DNA from: Prunus persica
Taxonomy: Eukaryota; Streptophyta; Magnoliopsida; Rosales; Rosaceae
Assembly: GCF_000346465.2 (NCBI RefSeq)
Contig: NC_034015.1
Location: 10,619,867 to 10,683,866 of the forward strand
Direction of reading: 5' to 3'
Length of the DNA: 64,000 bases
Shown here: in pieces, positions 12,586 through 23,115 of the stretch
How positions within the stretch are numbered: the stretch's first letter is position 1
Layout of the letters: each line of letters opens with the position of its first letter
Translations under genes and position numbers: made by a program
The notes under the pieces: generated by a model
Databases searched by the model: none
What the model was told of the DNA's origin: nothing
The model's input: the letters and a program-made list of their open reading frames with translations, nothing else

Positions 12586-14193
12586 ATGCACCTAGGATTT
12601 CAAAATGAGGAGGGCTAGATTTACCTTATGGGTGAATTGTTAGTTTTGAACATGACTAAACCTTAAAACTTATATACTAACTATAAGAAGAAAAAAAAAA
12701 ATTTTAATTGACCTAGGATGAAAAATATATATATATATTGTCATGGGCCATAAGCTAGGTCCCTCCGTGTTTCGAATCAGAGACTTTTTGACTCACACCA
12801 CACCGATGCGTACAAAGACTCACAATACTTCATTCTTCCTTAAATTTCAAGGGCAGTGAAGTCTTTTCCAAAAGTAGACAAAACCATTCTCCAGAACTTA
12901 CAAATCACAGTATGAAAAAAATATATAAATTTACTTTATTAAAAATACAAAAAGACATTATTTTTGCAAACATGTTAAACTGTGCTATATATCCTCTTAC
13001 ATGTAAGAAGCAAGTAATATTTTCCTCTTCAATCAAATCTCGTGATAGCCAATTCGCATTCACTCTATTTTCTTGATCCCTAATCACATATCATGTGTTT
13101 TTTGTGTCTTGATAAAATAAAAAATTTTGCATTGACCAAAAAAATTTTGATGTCTACAAAATGTACATGGGAAAATACACAGGGCAATTATTTATTAGCA
13201 TCAAGTATAGCTGTATATCTGGCTGAAAAATCAAAAAGGAAAATAAATGAAAGAATCAAAGTACTTTGATCCCTTAACAATCCATGCATGCTATAAATCA
13301 ATTACAGGTGATGTGTATGTGTGTGCCAGATAGCTTTATGATAAAAGAAGTACGTTTGATGGGAATATTTTTTTCACCATTTTAATTCAAGGTGTGTGAT
13401 TATTATTTTTCTTAATATTTGATATATATTCGTAAACATAACTACGGTTTCATAAATACAAAACAAAAAGTTATAATTATGCTCATAAACACGTGTCAAG
13501 TGTTAAAAATGATGAGGATACACATTTAGTTAAAGTAGTGAGAAAAACTATTTCCCTGTTTGATGACTATAACCCTGATGTACCTGCAAGATATGTCTCC
13601 ATTAAACAAATGCTAACCAACCAATTGAAGGCAGATCTTAGCTGCTTTTGATCCTCAAAGTATACGTACAAGACAACTTTGTTTGAGAGGCCCCAATGAC
13701 TAAAGGGAAAAGAGCAAAAGGCAAAAATAATCTTGACCCCATAATGACTTTTAAAAAGAAACAAAAATGCTATCAAAATTAAATAAAACACGATGAAACA
13801 AAAATCTTCTTTTGGACTATACCTAAGGCTATAGCTTCTCTTTTTCTCATGATCATTATCCATGACATATGCCTGCTTTTTTTAATAACCATTTTCTGGT
13901 GCTAAAGTTTTCTTGCTTTAATGTTATAGATTCTCCATGTTGTAGGTATATGATATCATTGTACTGGGAATATAGAGAAAAACTTCATGGAGAAGAAAGA
14001 GAGCATACTTCAACATAACACACAAATATTTTGGGAGGGAGAGAAGTCTAGGATTTTTTACTATGTACTTAAAGGACACAAGGAAAAGTTATGTTTGATG
14101 TTCATGCCTATCAAATCACATAGACGGGTATTATCTCATGTTCTGAGAATGGATATATAAAAACTCATGTATTCAAATTCTCAAGTTAGTCTC
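12586..14193. other. Intergenic, no gene seen
   Basis: AT-rich. A 98-codon minus frame at 13567-13863 has no recognisable domain and lacks promoter or splice support. Confidence 0.5.
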
Positions 14194-14427
14194 TGCTAAA
14201 ATATGAAAATTATAAGAGAATATTTATTTGTGGGAATTTTCTGTGTATTTTTCTCTTTGTAGGAGGTCATATTTATAATACAACAAAACCTGAATGGGCA
14301 AATAAATAATAAATTCCTAAATCCATTTACAATAGAAAATCAGGAATTAAAGTAAATCAATTACAATTATAATAGGAATTCTTGGTGTGTAAGGAAAGTA
14401 AGTCAATATCCACAAGTCACGCCAACA
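14194..14427 (-). repeat. 3' LTR of copia element
   Basis: Left-hand LTR on the plus strand. It is collinear without indels with the copy at 19129-19362. Confidence 0.93.
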
Positions 14428-14441
14428 CTCCCCCTCACGTT
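14428..14441 (-). promoter_or_regulatory. Polypurine tract of copia element
   Basis: On the element strand AACGTGAGGGGGAG lies immediately before the 3' LTR TGTTGG. This is the plus-strand priming site. Confidence 0.85.
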
Positions 14442-15991
14442 GGTGCATAGATGTCGTCAATGCCCAACTGATCCAGTGAATTATGAAACGCTTTACTGGA
14501 AATTGCTTTTGTCAAAATATCCGCCAATTGATCCTCGGATTTCACAAAAGGAAACTGAAATACTTTAGCCTCAAGCTTCTGTTTGATGAAGTGTCGGTCC
14601 ACCTCAACATGTTTAGTACGATCATGCTGAACCGGATTATGTGCAATGGCTATAGCAGCCTTGTTGTCACAAAAGAAATTCATTGTGGATTTAGGTTTAT
14701 ACCCAATTTCAGTAAGCAACTTTCTTAACCAAAGAAGTTCACAAATCCCTTTAGTCATGCCTCTGAACTCGGCTTCTGCACTGGATAAAGCTACTACATT
14801 TTGTTTCTTGCACCTCCATGTCACCAAATTACCTCCCACGAATGTGAAGTAACCCGATGTGGATTTTCTATCTGTTACATTACCTGCCCAATCTGCATCT
14901 GAATAACCATCAATATTTAGATGACCATGCTTTGAGAACATAAGTCCTTTTCCAGGTGCAGACTTCAAATATCTAAGTATCCGAAGAACTGCATTCATGT
15001 GGTCTTCACTTTGAGAGTGCATAAATTGACTGAAAAATCACCGCATAAGCAATGTCTGGTCGAGTATGTAACAAATAGATCAATCTAACCACTAACCTTT
15101 GGTATCTTTCTTTGTTAGTTGGAACTTGATCCGAATATTCTCCAAGATGATGATTCTGAACAATAGGAGTGTCCGCAGGTTTGCAATCTAGCATTCCTGT
15201 GTATGTCAACAAGTCCAAGACATATTTCCTTTGAGAGAGAAATATGCCTTGCTGCGATCGAGCCACTCAATTCCCAAGAAATACTTGAGTCCACCTAGAT
15301 CCTTCATCTCAAACTCAGTAGCCATATAGTCTTGTAGCTGTGATATTTCATGTTTATCATTCCCAGTAATAATCATATCATCAACATAGATTATTAATGC
15401 TGTTACCTTCCCTTTTCGATGTTTCAAGAACAGAGTATGATCTAAGTTGCACTGTTTGAAACCATTGTTCTTCATTGCCATGGTGAACCGTCCAAACCAT
15501 GCACGTGGTGACTGTTTCAATCCATACAATGCTTTTCGTAACCTGCAAACTGTTCCAGTCTGAGCAGTATTATATCCAGAAGGAATGTCCATGTACACCT
15601 CCTCCGTGAGTTCGCCATGTAGAAAAGCATTCTTTACATCAAACTGGTGTAGTGGCCAATCCAAATTAGCTGCAAGGGACAATAAGACTCTGACGGTGTT
15701 TAACTTTGCAACTGGTGCAAAAGTTTCTTCATAGTCTATACCATAGGTCTGTGTGTACCCTTTTGCCACAAGTCTTGCCTTGTATTGCTCGATAGATCCA
15801 TCTGCATTGTGTTTTATAGTAAACACCCATCTACATCCGATAGTCTTTTTTCCTCGTGTTATAGTCTCCAATGTCCAAGTCCGATTTTTCTCAAGAGCTT
15901 TCATCTCCTCTTTTATAGCTTGAACCCACTTAGGATCTTTCAATGCTTCAGAGACCTTGGTTGGAATATGGATAGCAGACAACTGATGCAC
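14435..15991 (-). pseudogene. Copia reverse transcriptase and RNase H, frameshifted
   Basis: 15991-15206 is an RVT_2 reverse transcriptase starting before WVQAIKEEMKALEKNRTW. It includes the fingers and palm (KARLVAKGYTQ, DVKNAFLHGEL) and the catalytic YVDD motif. The frame shifts near 15206-15266. The connection continues to 15006, and another frame (15022-14435) holds the RNase H with DADWAGN, SSAEAEFRG, CDNKAA and HVEVDRHFI. These are the conserved copia residues. It cannot make a continuous polyprotein. Confidence 0.9.
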
Positions 15992-16663
15992 AAAAGCCTT
16001 GAGTGGTTCAAACAGCTTCTTAGTGGATACATGATTTGCAATTGGATACTTGAATCTCTTGCCAATATCAGGTGAATAACGGTTTGGTGGCTTCCCACGA
16101 TTTTGCCTGAAAGGTAATTAATATTCAATAGTTTTATCCTCTAAATGCACAAGTCTAGGAGTATTTACCTCAAAGATATTCTCAGGAGATTGGTCCATTG
16201 GTACTGTTGAAGGAGAGGGGAGGTCTTCATTTTGTTGTTCTGAGTTGTCTATAAGAGTATGACTCGAATCAAAAACATCTTCGCAAGGGTTAGGCGATCG
16301 ATCGTTGTTTGGTAGAGAGCATTTGCACGTGCCAGACTCGAGACAATTGATTGTTATTGTTTCTTGGCCGAGAGCAATCTTCGTGCATAGATGAATATCC
16401 TCGTTTTCCAAGCTGCTCCAATTGAGCTCTTCACTCGGTATCTCCCCCTGAAGAGTATAATTGGATGCTGGGTCATAGAAGAACATATCTGATTCCAGAA
16501 ATGTGACATCCAAAGTGACATAGGTTCGCCGGGTAGGAAGGTGTTAACATCGGTAGCCTTTCTGATGAGTGGCATAATCCAAAAAAACACAACGAAGTGC
16601 ACATGGATCAAGTTTGCTTCGTTGATTTTTGTGGAGATGAACGAATGCCACACATCCAAAAAT

Positions 16664-17204
16664 TCAAGGGGTAAGCACCAAAACAGAGGGCAGAGGCCCG
16701 TGTTGCGTGAGCACTTGTAATGGAGTTTTGAAGTTCAAGACCCCAGATGGCATGCGGTTGATAAGGTGGACAGCAGTGACGACAGCATCATCCCAGTGAT
16801 GACGAGGAACATGGCCACCAATGAGAAGAGCACGGGTTGTTTCAAGGAGATGACGATTCTTCCGTTCGGCAACACCATTTTGTTGTGATGTTTGGGGGCA
16901 AGTTGTCTCATGAATAATGTCATGTGTCGTGAAGTAAGTCTGTAAATCATGATTAACAAATTCTCCACCATTGTCAGAGCGAAGAATCTGTATTCGAGCA
17001 ATTGAACTGTGTTTCCATCTGTTTGTAAAAGGATTGGAACAGGAAAAATACTTCATTCTTATTTTTCATCAAATAAAGCCATTGCATCCGTGTACAATCA
17101 TCTATGAATGTGACAAACCAATGAATACTAGAATGAGTAGAAATAGGTGAGGGTCCCCAAACATCAGAATGAATTAAAGCAAAAGGAATAGTACTTTTAT
17201 TCAT
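16664..17204 (-). pseudogene. Copia integrase core, frameshifted
   Basis: 17204-16974 carries the first acidic motif (HSDVWGPSP) and FIDDCTR. 17056-16664 carries LRSDNGGEF, QQNGVAERKNRHLLE and INRMPSGVL, i.e. the D,D(35)E catalytic core. The two halves are in different frames. The GAG-pre-integrase zinc finger upstream is not intact. 16513-16118 is the divergent spacer between integrase and RT. Confidence 0.88.
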
Positions 17205-17347
17205 ATTTAAAGATATGATGCTCTATGACTCTTGGCTAGAATGCAAGTGTTACATTTAAAATCTGAGTCCTTAAATACAGAAAACAACTCGGGCAATAAG
17301 TGTCTCATCTAACCAAAAGATGGATGTCCCAAACGTCGATGCCAGAG

Positions 17348-17716
17348 CTAAATTTGTCGGTGCTTGTCATCAGACGGATGCTTTACACTATTGGCATGTC
17401 CCATACTGAAGTCATCCACAGAGTACAGCCCCCCTCTTTTAGTACCATGCCCAATGATCTCCTTGGTGAGAATATCCTGTAGTAAACAAAAATTGGGATA
17501 AATTAGTGCACAACAATTTAGTTGTTCAGTTGCTTGACTCACAGACATTAATTTGTTGGACAAAGATGGAACCAGTAGAGTATTAGAAAGGGACAGAGAA
17601 GGTGAAAGGGCAACAGTGCCGTCCCCTGTCACAGGATAGGTAACTCCATTTGCATTGGCAATATTTGTGCGGCGAGGTGTAGTGGTGTGCAAAAAATCAT
17701 TCGGATCAAAGGTCAT
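17348..17716 (-). pseudogene. Copia protease / pre-integrase region, degraded
   Basis: The frame contains TYPVTGDGTVALSPSLSLSN, LLVPSLSNKLMSVSQ and QDILTKEIIGHGTKRGGLY, the conserved stretch between the aspartic protease and integrase in copia. The protease active site lies upstream (near 17730-17800) outside this frame, so a frameshift separates them. Confidence 0.75.
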
Positions 17717-17904
17717 ATGATCAGTGGTGCTAGAATTAATTATCCAACCAGTAGTATCTCGTAGATCAGAAGTATGAAATGCATAACCACAGTTACCTGA
17801 GACATCCAGAACCGCGGACTATCAGTAGGATCTACCTGCGGGAACAAGGCTAATGGGGGTTCGGTAGAGACAAGAGCAGCACAGCAGAAATTACTAGCAG
17901 TTTC

Positions 17905-19068
17905 TCAGAGCTTGCGAGCGCGAAGGTCCTCCCACCAATTAGGATAACCATTCAGCTTAAAACAGGTGTCACGGGTATGTTTGGGGTTGCCACAATGCGT
18001 GCAACCACTTTCATCAGTCGGAGCCTTGGGACAGGAAGGTGGGATGGTTTTAGGAAATGGCACACCAGCAGCAGTAGCATATGACTGGATCTGAAGGTGG
18101 GCCACAGTAAATGAATTATGGGGCTGTCCGACACGAGTAGGGGGACTTGATCGAGGCGCACTCTTGGCCGCTAAGCCAGCACCAGTGGGTGCAGATGAAC
18201 CCATCATCACTGCTTGTCGAACATTTTCATGGCGAACATAGGCATAAGCTTGGTCAACAGTAGGGAATGGAGTCATGTGAAGAACATCACTTCGGGCCTT
18301 ATCAAGACGATCATCAAGGTCATCCAAAAATATGTAAACTCGATCTTCCTGCAGAATATCATTATAGCGCTGGATATCACTTTCATCCTCCATCATATTT
18401 GGACGACGGAAATCAATTTCTCTCCATAAGCTTTGGAGAGTATTGTAATAGGTTTCAATGGAGCCACCAGCTTGTCACATACCAGAGACTCGTCGTTTCA
18501 GATCATAAACCTGAGAGGTGTCAGTGCCATCATAGTAAGTTGTGGCAATTGCATCCCACACTGGCTTTGCAGTCGAAAAATGAATGAAATTGCCAATCAA
18601 ACTCTGCTCTAGAGAATTGATGAGCCATCCCTTCACAATAAAGTTCTCGGTGCGCCAGCGAGGAAACGTTGGAGCGGTCGAAAGAGGTTGTGGAAGATCG
18701 CCATTAATATATCCCAATTTGTCTTTGCCGGAGATATACAACTCTACAACTTGGGACCATAGGGCATAGTTGGTGACATCCAACTTTATGCCAATCTGTG
18801 CAGCGGAAGCTTCACAGGTAATTGTCGTCAGAATCGTTGTATGATTCGGGTTCAAGGTCGTCGTCTGATTCGAGTTCGAGGTCGTCGTCTGAGTCGAGGT
18901 CGGGGTCGTCTTGGTAGGATCCTGATTTAGGATCAATTTCGAGGTCTGAGTCTGCATCTGCATTAGTTTAGCCACCTGGGCACTCAACTCGGCTATGATT
19001 GGTTGAGAAGGAAAGGAGGAAGCAGTGGTGCTACTGCCATGAGGATTAGAAGAGTCATCCTCCCCCAT
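17905..19068 (-). pseudogene. Copia gag with in-frame stop
   Basis: It starts MGEDDSSNPHGS at 19068. A Gln/Thr/Asn-rich linker is followed by the UBN2-type gag core (KLDVTNYALWSQVVELYI...). A TGA at 18475-18477 interrupts the same frame, which then continues to 17905. The CCHC zinc knuckle CTHCGNPKHTRDTC lies near the end. Gag would package the element RNA in cytoplasmic particles. Confidence 0.88.
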
Positions 19069-19116
19069 GGTGGCGGCTAGGGTTTAGAAACTAGAGTCAG
19101 CAATCCTAAGATTGCT

Positions 19117-19128
19117 GCTCTGATACCA
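19117..19128 (-). promoter_or_regulatory. tRNA-iMet primer-binding site
   Basis: On the element strand TGGTATCAGAGC follows the 5' LTR directly. It matches the 3' end of plant initiator tRNA-Met. Confidence 0.92.
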
Positions 19129-19362
19129 TGCTAAAATATAAAAACTATGAGAGAATATTTGTTTGTGGGAATTTTTTGTGTATTCTTCTCCTTGTAGGAG
19201 GTCATATTTATAATACAACAAAACCTGAATGGGCAAGTAAATAATAAATTCCTAAATCCATTTACAGTAGGAAATCAGGAATTAGAGTAAATCAATTACA
19301 ATTATAATAGGAATTCTTGGTGTGTAAGTAAAGTGAGTCAATATCCACAAGTCAAGCCAACA
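19129..19362 (-). repeat. 5' LTR of copia element
   Basis: Right-hand LTR on the plus strand. It would carry the element promoter for minus-strand transcription. Confidence 0.93.
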
Positions 19363-19824
19363 ATCCCGACCCTCATATTAGTTGAAAAAGTAGATGGCGA
19401 ATGCCTGATCGAATTGATGGGGTCATGTAGAAACAAGGTTCAAGTCTACCGGTCAATATATAGTAAATTTGGCTCTCTTAGCACAAAAGAAAAGAAAAAA
19501 AAAAAACTTATCCATTTGGATATTACTTGCAAAAAAATCCAATTATAATTAGGATACATAGCTATGAGGCCAAATAACTCCACATCAAGGAAGCACCTAT
19601 GTATTACTTATTTATTAGAAGGCAAAACCCACACAAACACCCTTCCAAGGAGATACCATATGCTAGCTATATAAACTTGGAAGAAATATACCACTTTCAT
19701 CAAACAAATATGAAAGGGAAAAAAAAGAAACAAGACTTAACATTTTTGTTGGATTAATAATGCAAAAATTAATAGGTCAAATAATAGTATTGATAACTAA
19801 TTAAAAATATATATAGCAAATGGG

Positions 19825-19925
19825 GTCCAATCCAATGAAAAATGGTCTTGATTTAGAGACCAGTGATCTCAGGTTCAAACTCATAGCACCTTGACTATCG
19901 CTTGTATTTAAAATATATATATGTA
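19825..19925 (+). mobile_element. SINE fragment, family A
   Basis: AATGAAAAATGGTCTTGATT, then a B-box-like AGGTTCAAACTCATAGCACC. Same block order as at 11655. Confidence 0.5.
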
Positions 19926-21884
19926 TTAGATAAAAGGGCAAGGAATTTATGTATGTATTGTAGTTCTTTTGTGTGAAGGCTTAAGGAAAAGTGTGAGAAA
20001 TTACTTTTAGATTGCATGTATCCTTTCTCTATCCAAATGCATATAAAACATTAATATACACTCATACATACATCACATATCATATATCATGTACCTTCAT
20101 ATATATCATCATTATATATCAAGCGACAACTTCTTCTGCAGGCAGCCTCTTTATGACCTCCAACAAATTTTCAGCACCATGCCCATGCTTCTCAATTATA
20201 GATAGTTCTGAATCCACTTCCTATAATTCCTTCCTGTGTCAGTCTTCTGTTGGGACTTTTTTTTCAGACATATGTAGCTTTTATATGATCTGCAAACATT
20301 CATTCACTCAAATCTTTAATATGGTTAATTAAGAGGTATTTAACAACCACTTCCACTTCCAAACAAATACTTTCCTCAATTTTATTTCACACAATCGTTT
20401 TGTTAATCTCATTTGCTACATGCTTAAGCCTTAATTAAGCCACCCTCATGAGACCATCAAAGAGAAAGAAGAAAAAAAAAATCTCTCTTTTGGGTTTACA
20501 TGTTTAGGGCAACCTTATATGAAACACAGAAGGGGGGAAAAGTAAAAGGTTGGTTAAAAGGGATGTTGGAATGAAAGTCCTCCAATTTTGAGGTCATACC
20601 CTCATTTGAAAGATATATATATATCCTCTTTGTTACACTTGTATACATAATGCAATGGCTTAACAAAAATGAGCCTTTTACAAAAGGGTGCAGTTAAGAT
20701 GATTATAAAAGCACCTACATGTTTTGGTTTCCTTTTCGTCCTTCAGTGGGTTGAACACCTTTCTCTCTTTTGCTTTTGGTAAATGTCCTTTTATCTCCTT
20801 CTTTCCTATACCCTTTTCCCTGATGTAACTTTGGGAAATCCAATCAAAACCTCACCTTTCTCTACATTAGTAGGAAAGAGGACTAAACAAACAGCTTTAC
20901 CTTCAATTAGTTTCTTTCTCATTTTTTGTATCCCTTTGCATGACATGTTTGGATTCAATATTCTCTAATCCATTTGAATGACATTGTAGAAGGAGAAATT
21001 CAAGCCATCATCTATATGAGTTTGGCTTTGGATTTATATTTTTTGACGATATTAATTATGCGCATCGTCTGGTTACAGATTTCTATTTAATTATCGTTCT
21101 AAAAAACTATGTACTAAACCTTATATGTTTGTCCTTCAATTCATATCAAAATATTTTTTAACATAAACATAATAAGGTCCCTTGCTACGTGAAATCTCGT
21201 TTTGCAAGAGATGTGAATAACATGTCGCGTAAAATAGGGACCATCTAAGTAATTTATCATAAAAAAATAATATTTAAAATTGAAGTGTAAAAAGAGCCTT
21301 AGACCACTCAATTTAGATGGGTTGTGAACTTATGAGATTCTCTATAAAGGGTTCAGAAATTGGCGCATTCTATTGCCTTATTTGGGCCGTCAGTTTGGGC
21401 ACTGGGAGCATTTCTACTATGCAAAATCATGTTACTGGTCAAAATCATTCTCTTCTAAAATTCAGTTATACTGATTGTCATATAGAACACACATGGGTTG
21501 TGGGGAAAACACATTAATGAGAGAGAGAGAGAGAGAGAGAGGATGACAAAAATGGGACTATGGCCTGCCCCTTTACGTGGTATATTTAACGTTATAATTG
21601 AATTGGCTGGAAGGAAAGTGAACCACAAACAAGAGCTAGCATTAGGACCTTACATGTTAAATCCTTCAATGAAGCAAGATTTATTATCCAGTGGGAAGTT
21701 CAACTCTATGTTTTTATTGTAGTTGCGTGATCTGGGAGATGACATAGATCCATTATTTTGGATCTTTCATATGCTCTGATTGTAGTTGAGTGATCTGGGA
21801 GATGACAGTGACCAAAGAACAAAAATTGAAATTCATCAGAAAATGGGAAAAATATCTGAACTCAATAACCCTTTTTAAATTCAC
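19926..21884. other. Intergenic, (GA)11 at 21520-21541
   Basis: No gene recognised. 20119-20216 on the minus strand reads like the last exon of an unknown gene (see findings). Confidence 0.5.
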
Positions 21885-21995
21885 CAATAGGTGTTAGTTG
21901 GATTAGCTCAAGAGTGATCCTGAGTTCAAACCTCATGGTACCGGTATGTGTGAATTTCACCCATTCTCCTTCCTATCTTTGGTCAAAAAAAGTAA
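21885..21995 (+). mobile_element. tRNA-derived SINE-like repeat
   Basis: An A-box-like GGATTAGCTCAAGAGTGATC is followed by a B-box-like GAGTTCAAACCTCATGGTACC and TATGTGTGAATTTC. This is the arrangement of a tRNA-derived SINE head. Confidence 0.5.
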
Positions 21996-22423
21996 AATTA
22001 ATAACACTTCTTAAATTCCTTAAATATAAATTTTTAATCCATCCCAACGCATAAGGCTTAGCCTGACCAATCTAGGCCCACTTTTGAAATATCATTTGTT
22101 TGTATATAAGATACATTGCTCTCAACAAAGTATATAAGATACATTATAGTTTGTCTACGATACACATATATGAGAATTTTCTATAATACAATTAGTATAT
22201 TTGGAAATATAAAAAATGGATTTTCACATGGCAAGGCCAACAAAGCCCTGCCCAGCCCGTGATAGTGGGCTTGGGCTAAGGTTGAAATATGTATGCTAAA
22301 ATGACCCTTGAACTCAAATCGAACCCAACGTTTGAGGGTTGGGAAAAGCTTGCTCCTTTGTTTCCACATTCTATCAACCCCATCAAACCCCATCGGCGCC
22401 ACCCTCACCACCATCGAGTCATT

Positions 22424-22559
22424 CTATAGCCCTTAGGTGAGGTCTTATCTTTTAACTGTTGAATCAGGCTAACCAATTTGATCCAACAACTAACTAATTT
22501 GATATAATGATTAAAAGATAGGGCCTCACCGAAAGACCATATTAAGGCCCTCATTATAG
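22424..22559. mobile_element. Small MITE-like inverted repeat
   Basis: GGTGAGGTCTTATCTTTTAA at the left pairs with TTAAAAGATAGGGCCTCACC at the right, inside imperfect ends CTATAGCCCTT and CCCTCATTATAG. It is non-coding. Superfamily not assigned. Confidence 0.45.
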
Positions 22560-22588
22560 ATTTCTTGCACCACCATCCCCCTCAACCT

Positions 22589-22730
22589 AGTTCTTCAATC
22601 TACCAATCTCTTCCGATTGGGCCACACTCTCCTTCACCATAAGCACACTCCTACCCAATGAACACTAACTTTTATAATCCAACAAGAATTCTATAGTTCT
22701 TCAATCTACCAATCTCTTCCGATTGGGCCC
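22589..22730. repeat. 35-bp direct repeat pair
   Basis: TAGTTCTTCAATCTACCAAT plus CTCTTCCGATTGGGCC occurs at about 22589-22623 and again at 22694-22728, unchanged. Confidence 0.8.
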
Positions 22731-22925
22731 TCATTAATCCACCCGCTAATAACATGGCAAAACAAAAGTTTCTGTTTGGTTTAACCAAAGTATTCAAAAC
22801 CAACCTTTTTCATTTTCATCTTCCAAGTATTGACAGAGAGGAAACGGCCAAAGAGAAAATTCCAGGAACTCATGATTTTTCACCCCAAAAATAATATTTC
22901 CAGGAACTCCAGCCTCTTACCATGA

Positions 22926-22933
22926 ACACGTGT
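22926..22933. promoter_or_regulatory. G-box in CTPA upstream region
   Basis: ACACGTGT, palindromic, about 190 bp before the CTPA start codon. G-boxes bind bZIP/bHLH factors and are frequent in promoters of light-regulated plastid-protein genes. No clear TATA box is seen, which is common for such genes. Confidence 0.45.
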
Positions 22934-23115
22934 AGCAAACCCAGAGGCTCTGTTGTGAAGGATCTCATGAGCCACAAAAGAAAAGATTTCTATGGACCCC
23001 ATCAGAATCCCAACAACGTATAACGGTCAACAATATTCAGCTTCTTCCTCATTTGCCTCTTCTTCATTTTGTCCATAAAAAATACGGACAAAAAAAAGAA
23101 GAAGAAGAAGAAGAA

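Larger units (their letters stand above)
14194..19362 (-). mobile_element. Ty1/copia LTR retrotransposon, full-length but defective
   Basis: 5169 bp on the minus strand. Two 234-bp LTRs run from TGCTAAAATAT to GCCAACA on the plus strand (TG...CA on the element strand). The primer-binding site abuts the right LTR and the polypurine tract abuts the left LTR. Order gag, protease, integrase, RT, RNase H is the copia order. The reading frame is broken by an in-frame stop in gag and several frameshifts. By eye the LTRs differ at about 14 positions (~6%), mostly transitions, so insertion is probably a few million years old. The flanking 5-mers GTCTC and ATCCC may be a decayed target-site duplication. 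Confidence 0.95.

Noticed and set aside
13567..13863. 98-codon minus-strand ORF
   Set aside because: No domain, signal peptide, promoter or splice context. AT-rich random frame is more likely.
23053..23115. N-terminal extension of CTPA
   Set aside because: The codon at 23053 is TTG, not ATG. The first ATG in frame is 23116.
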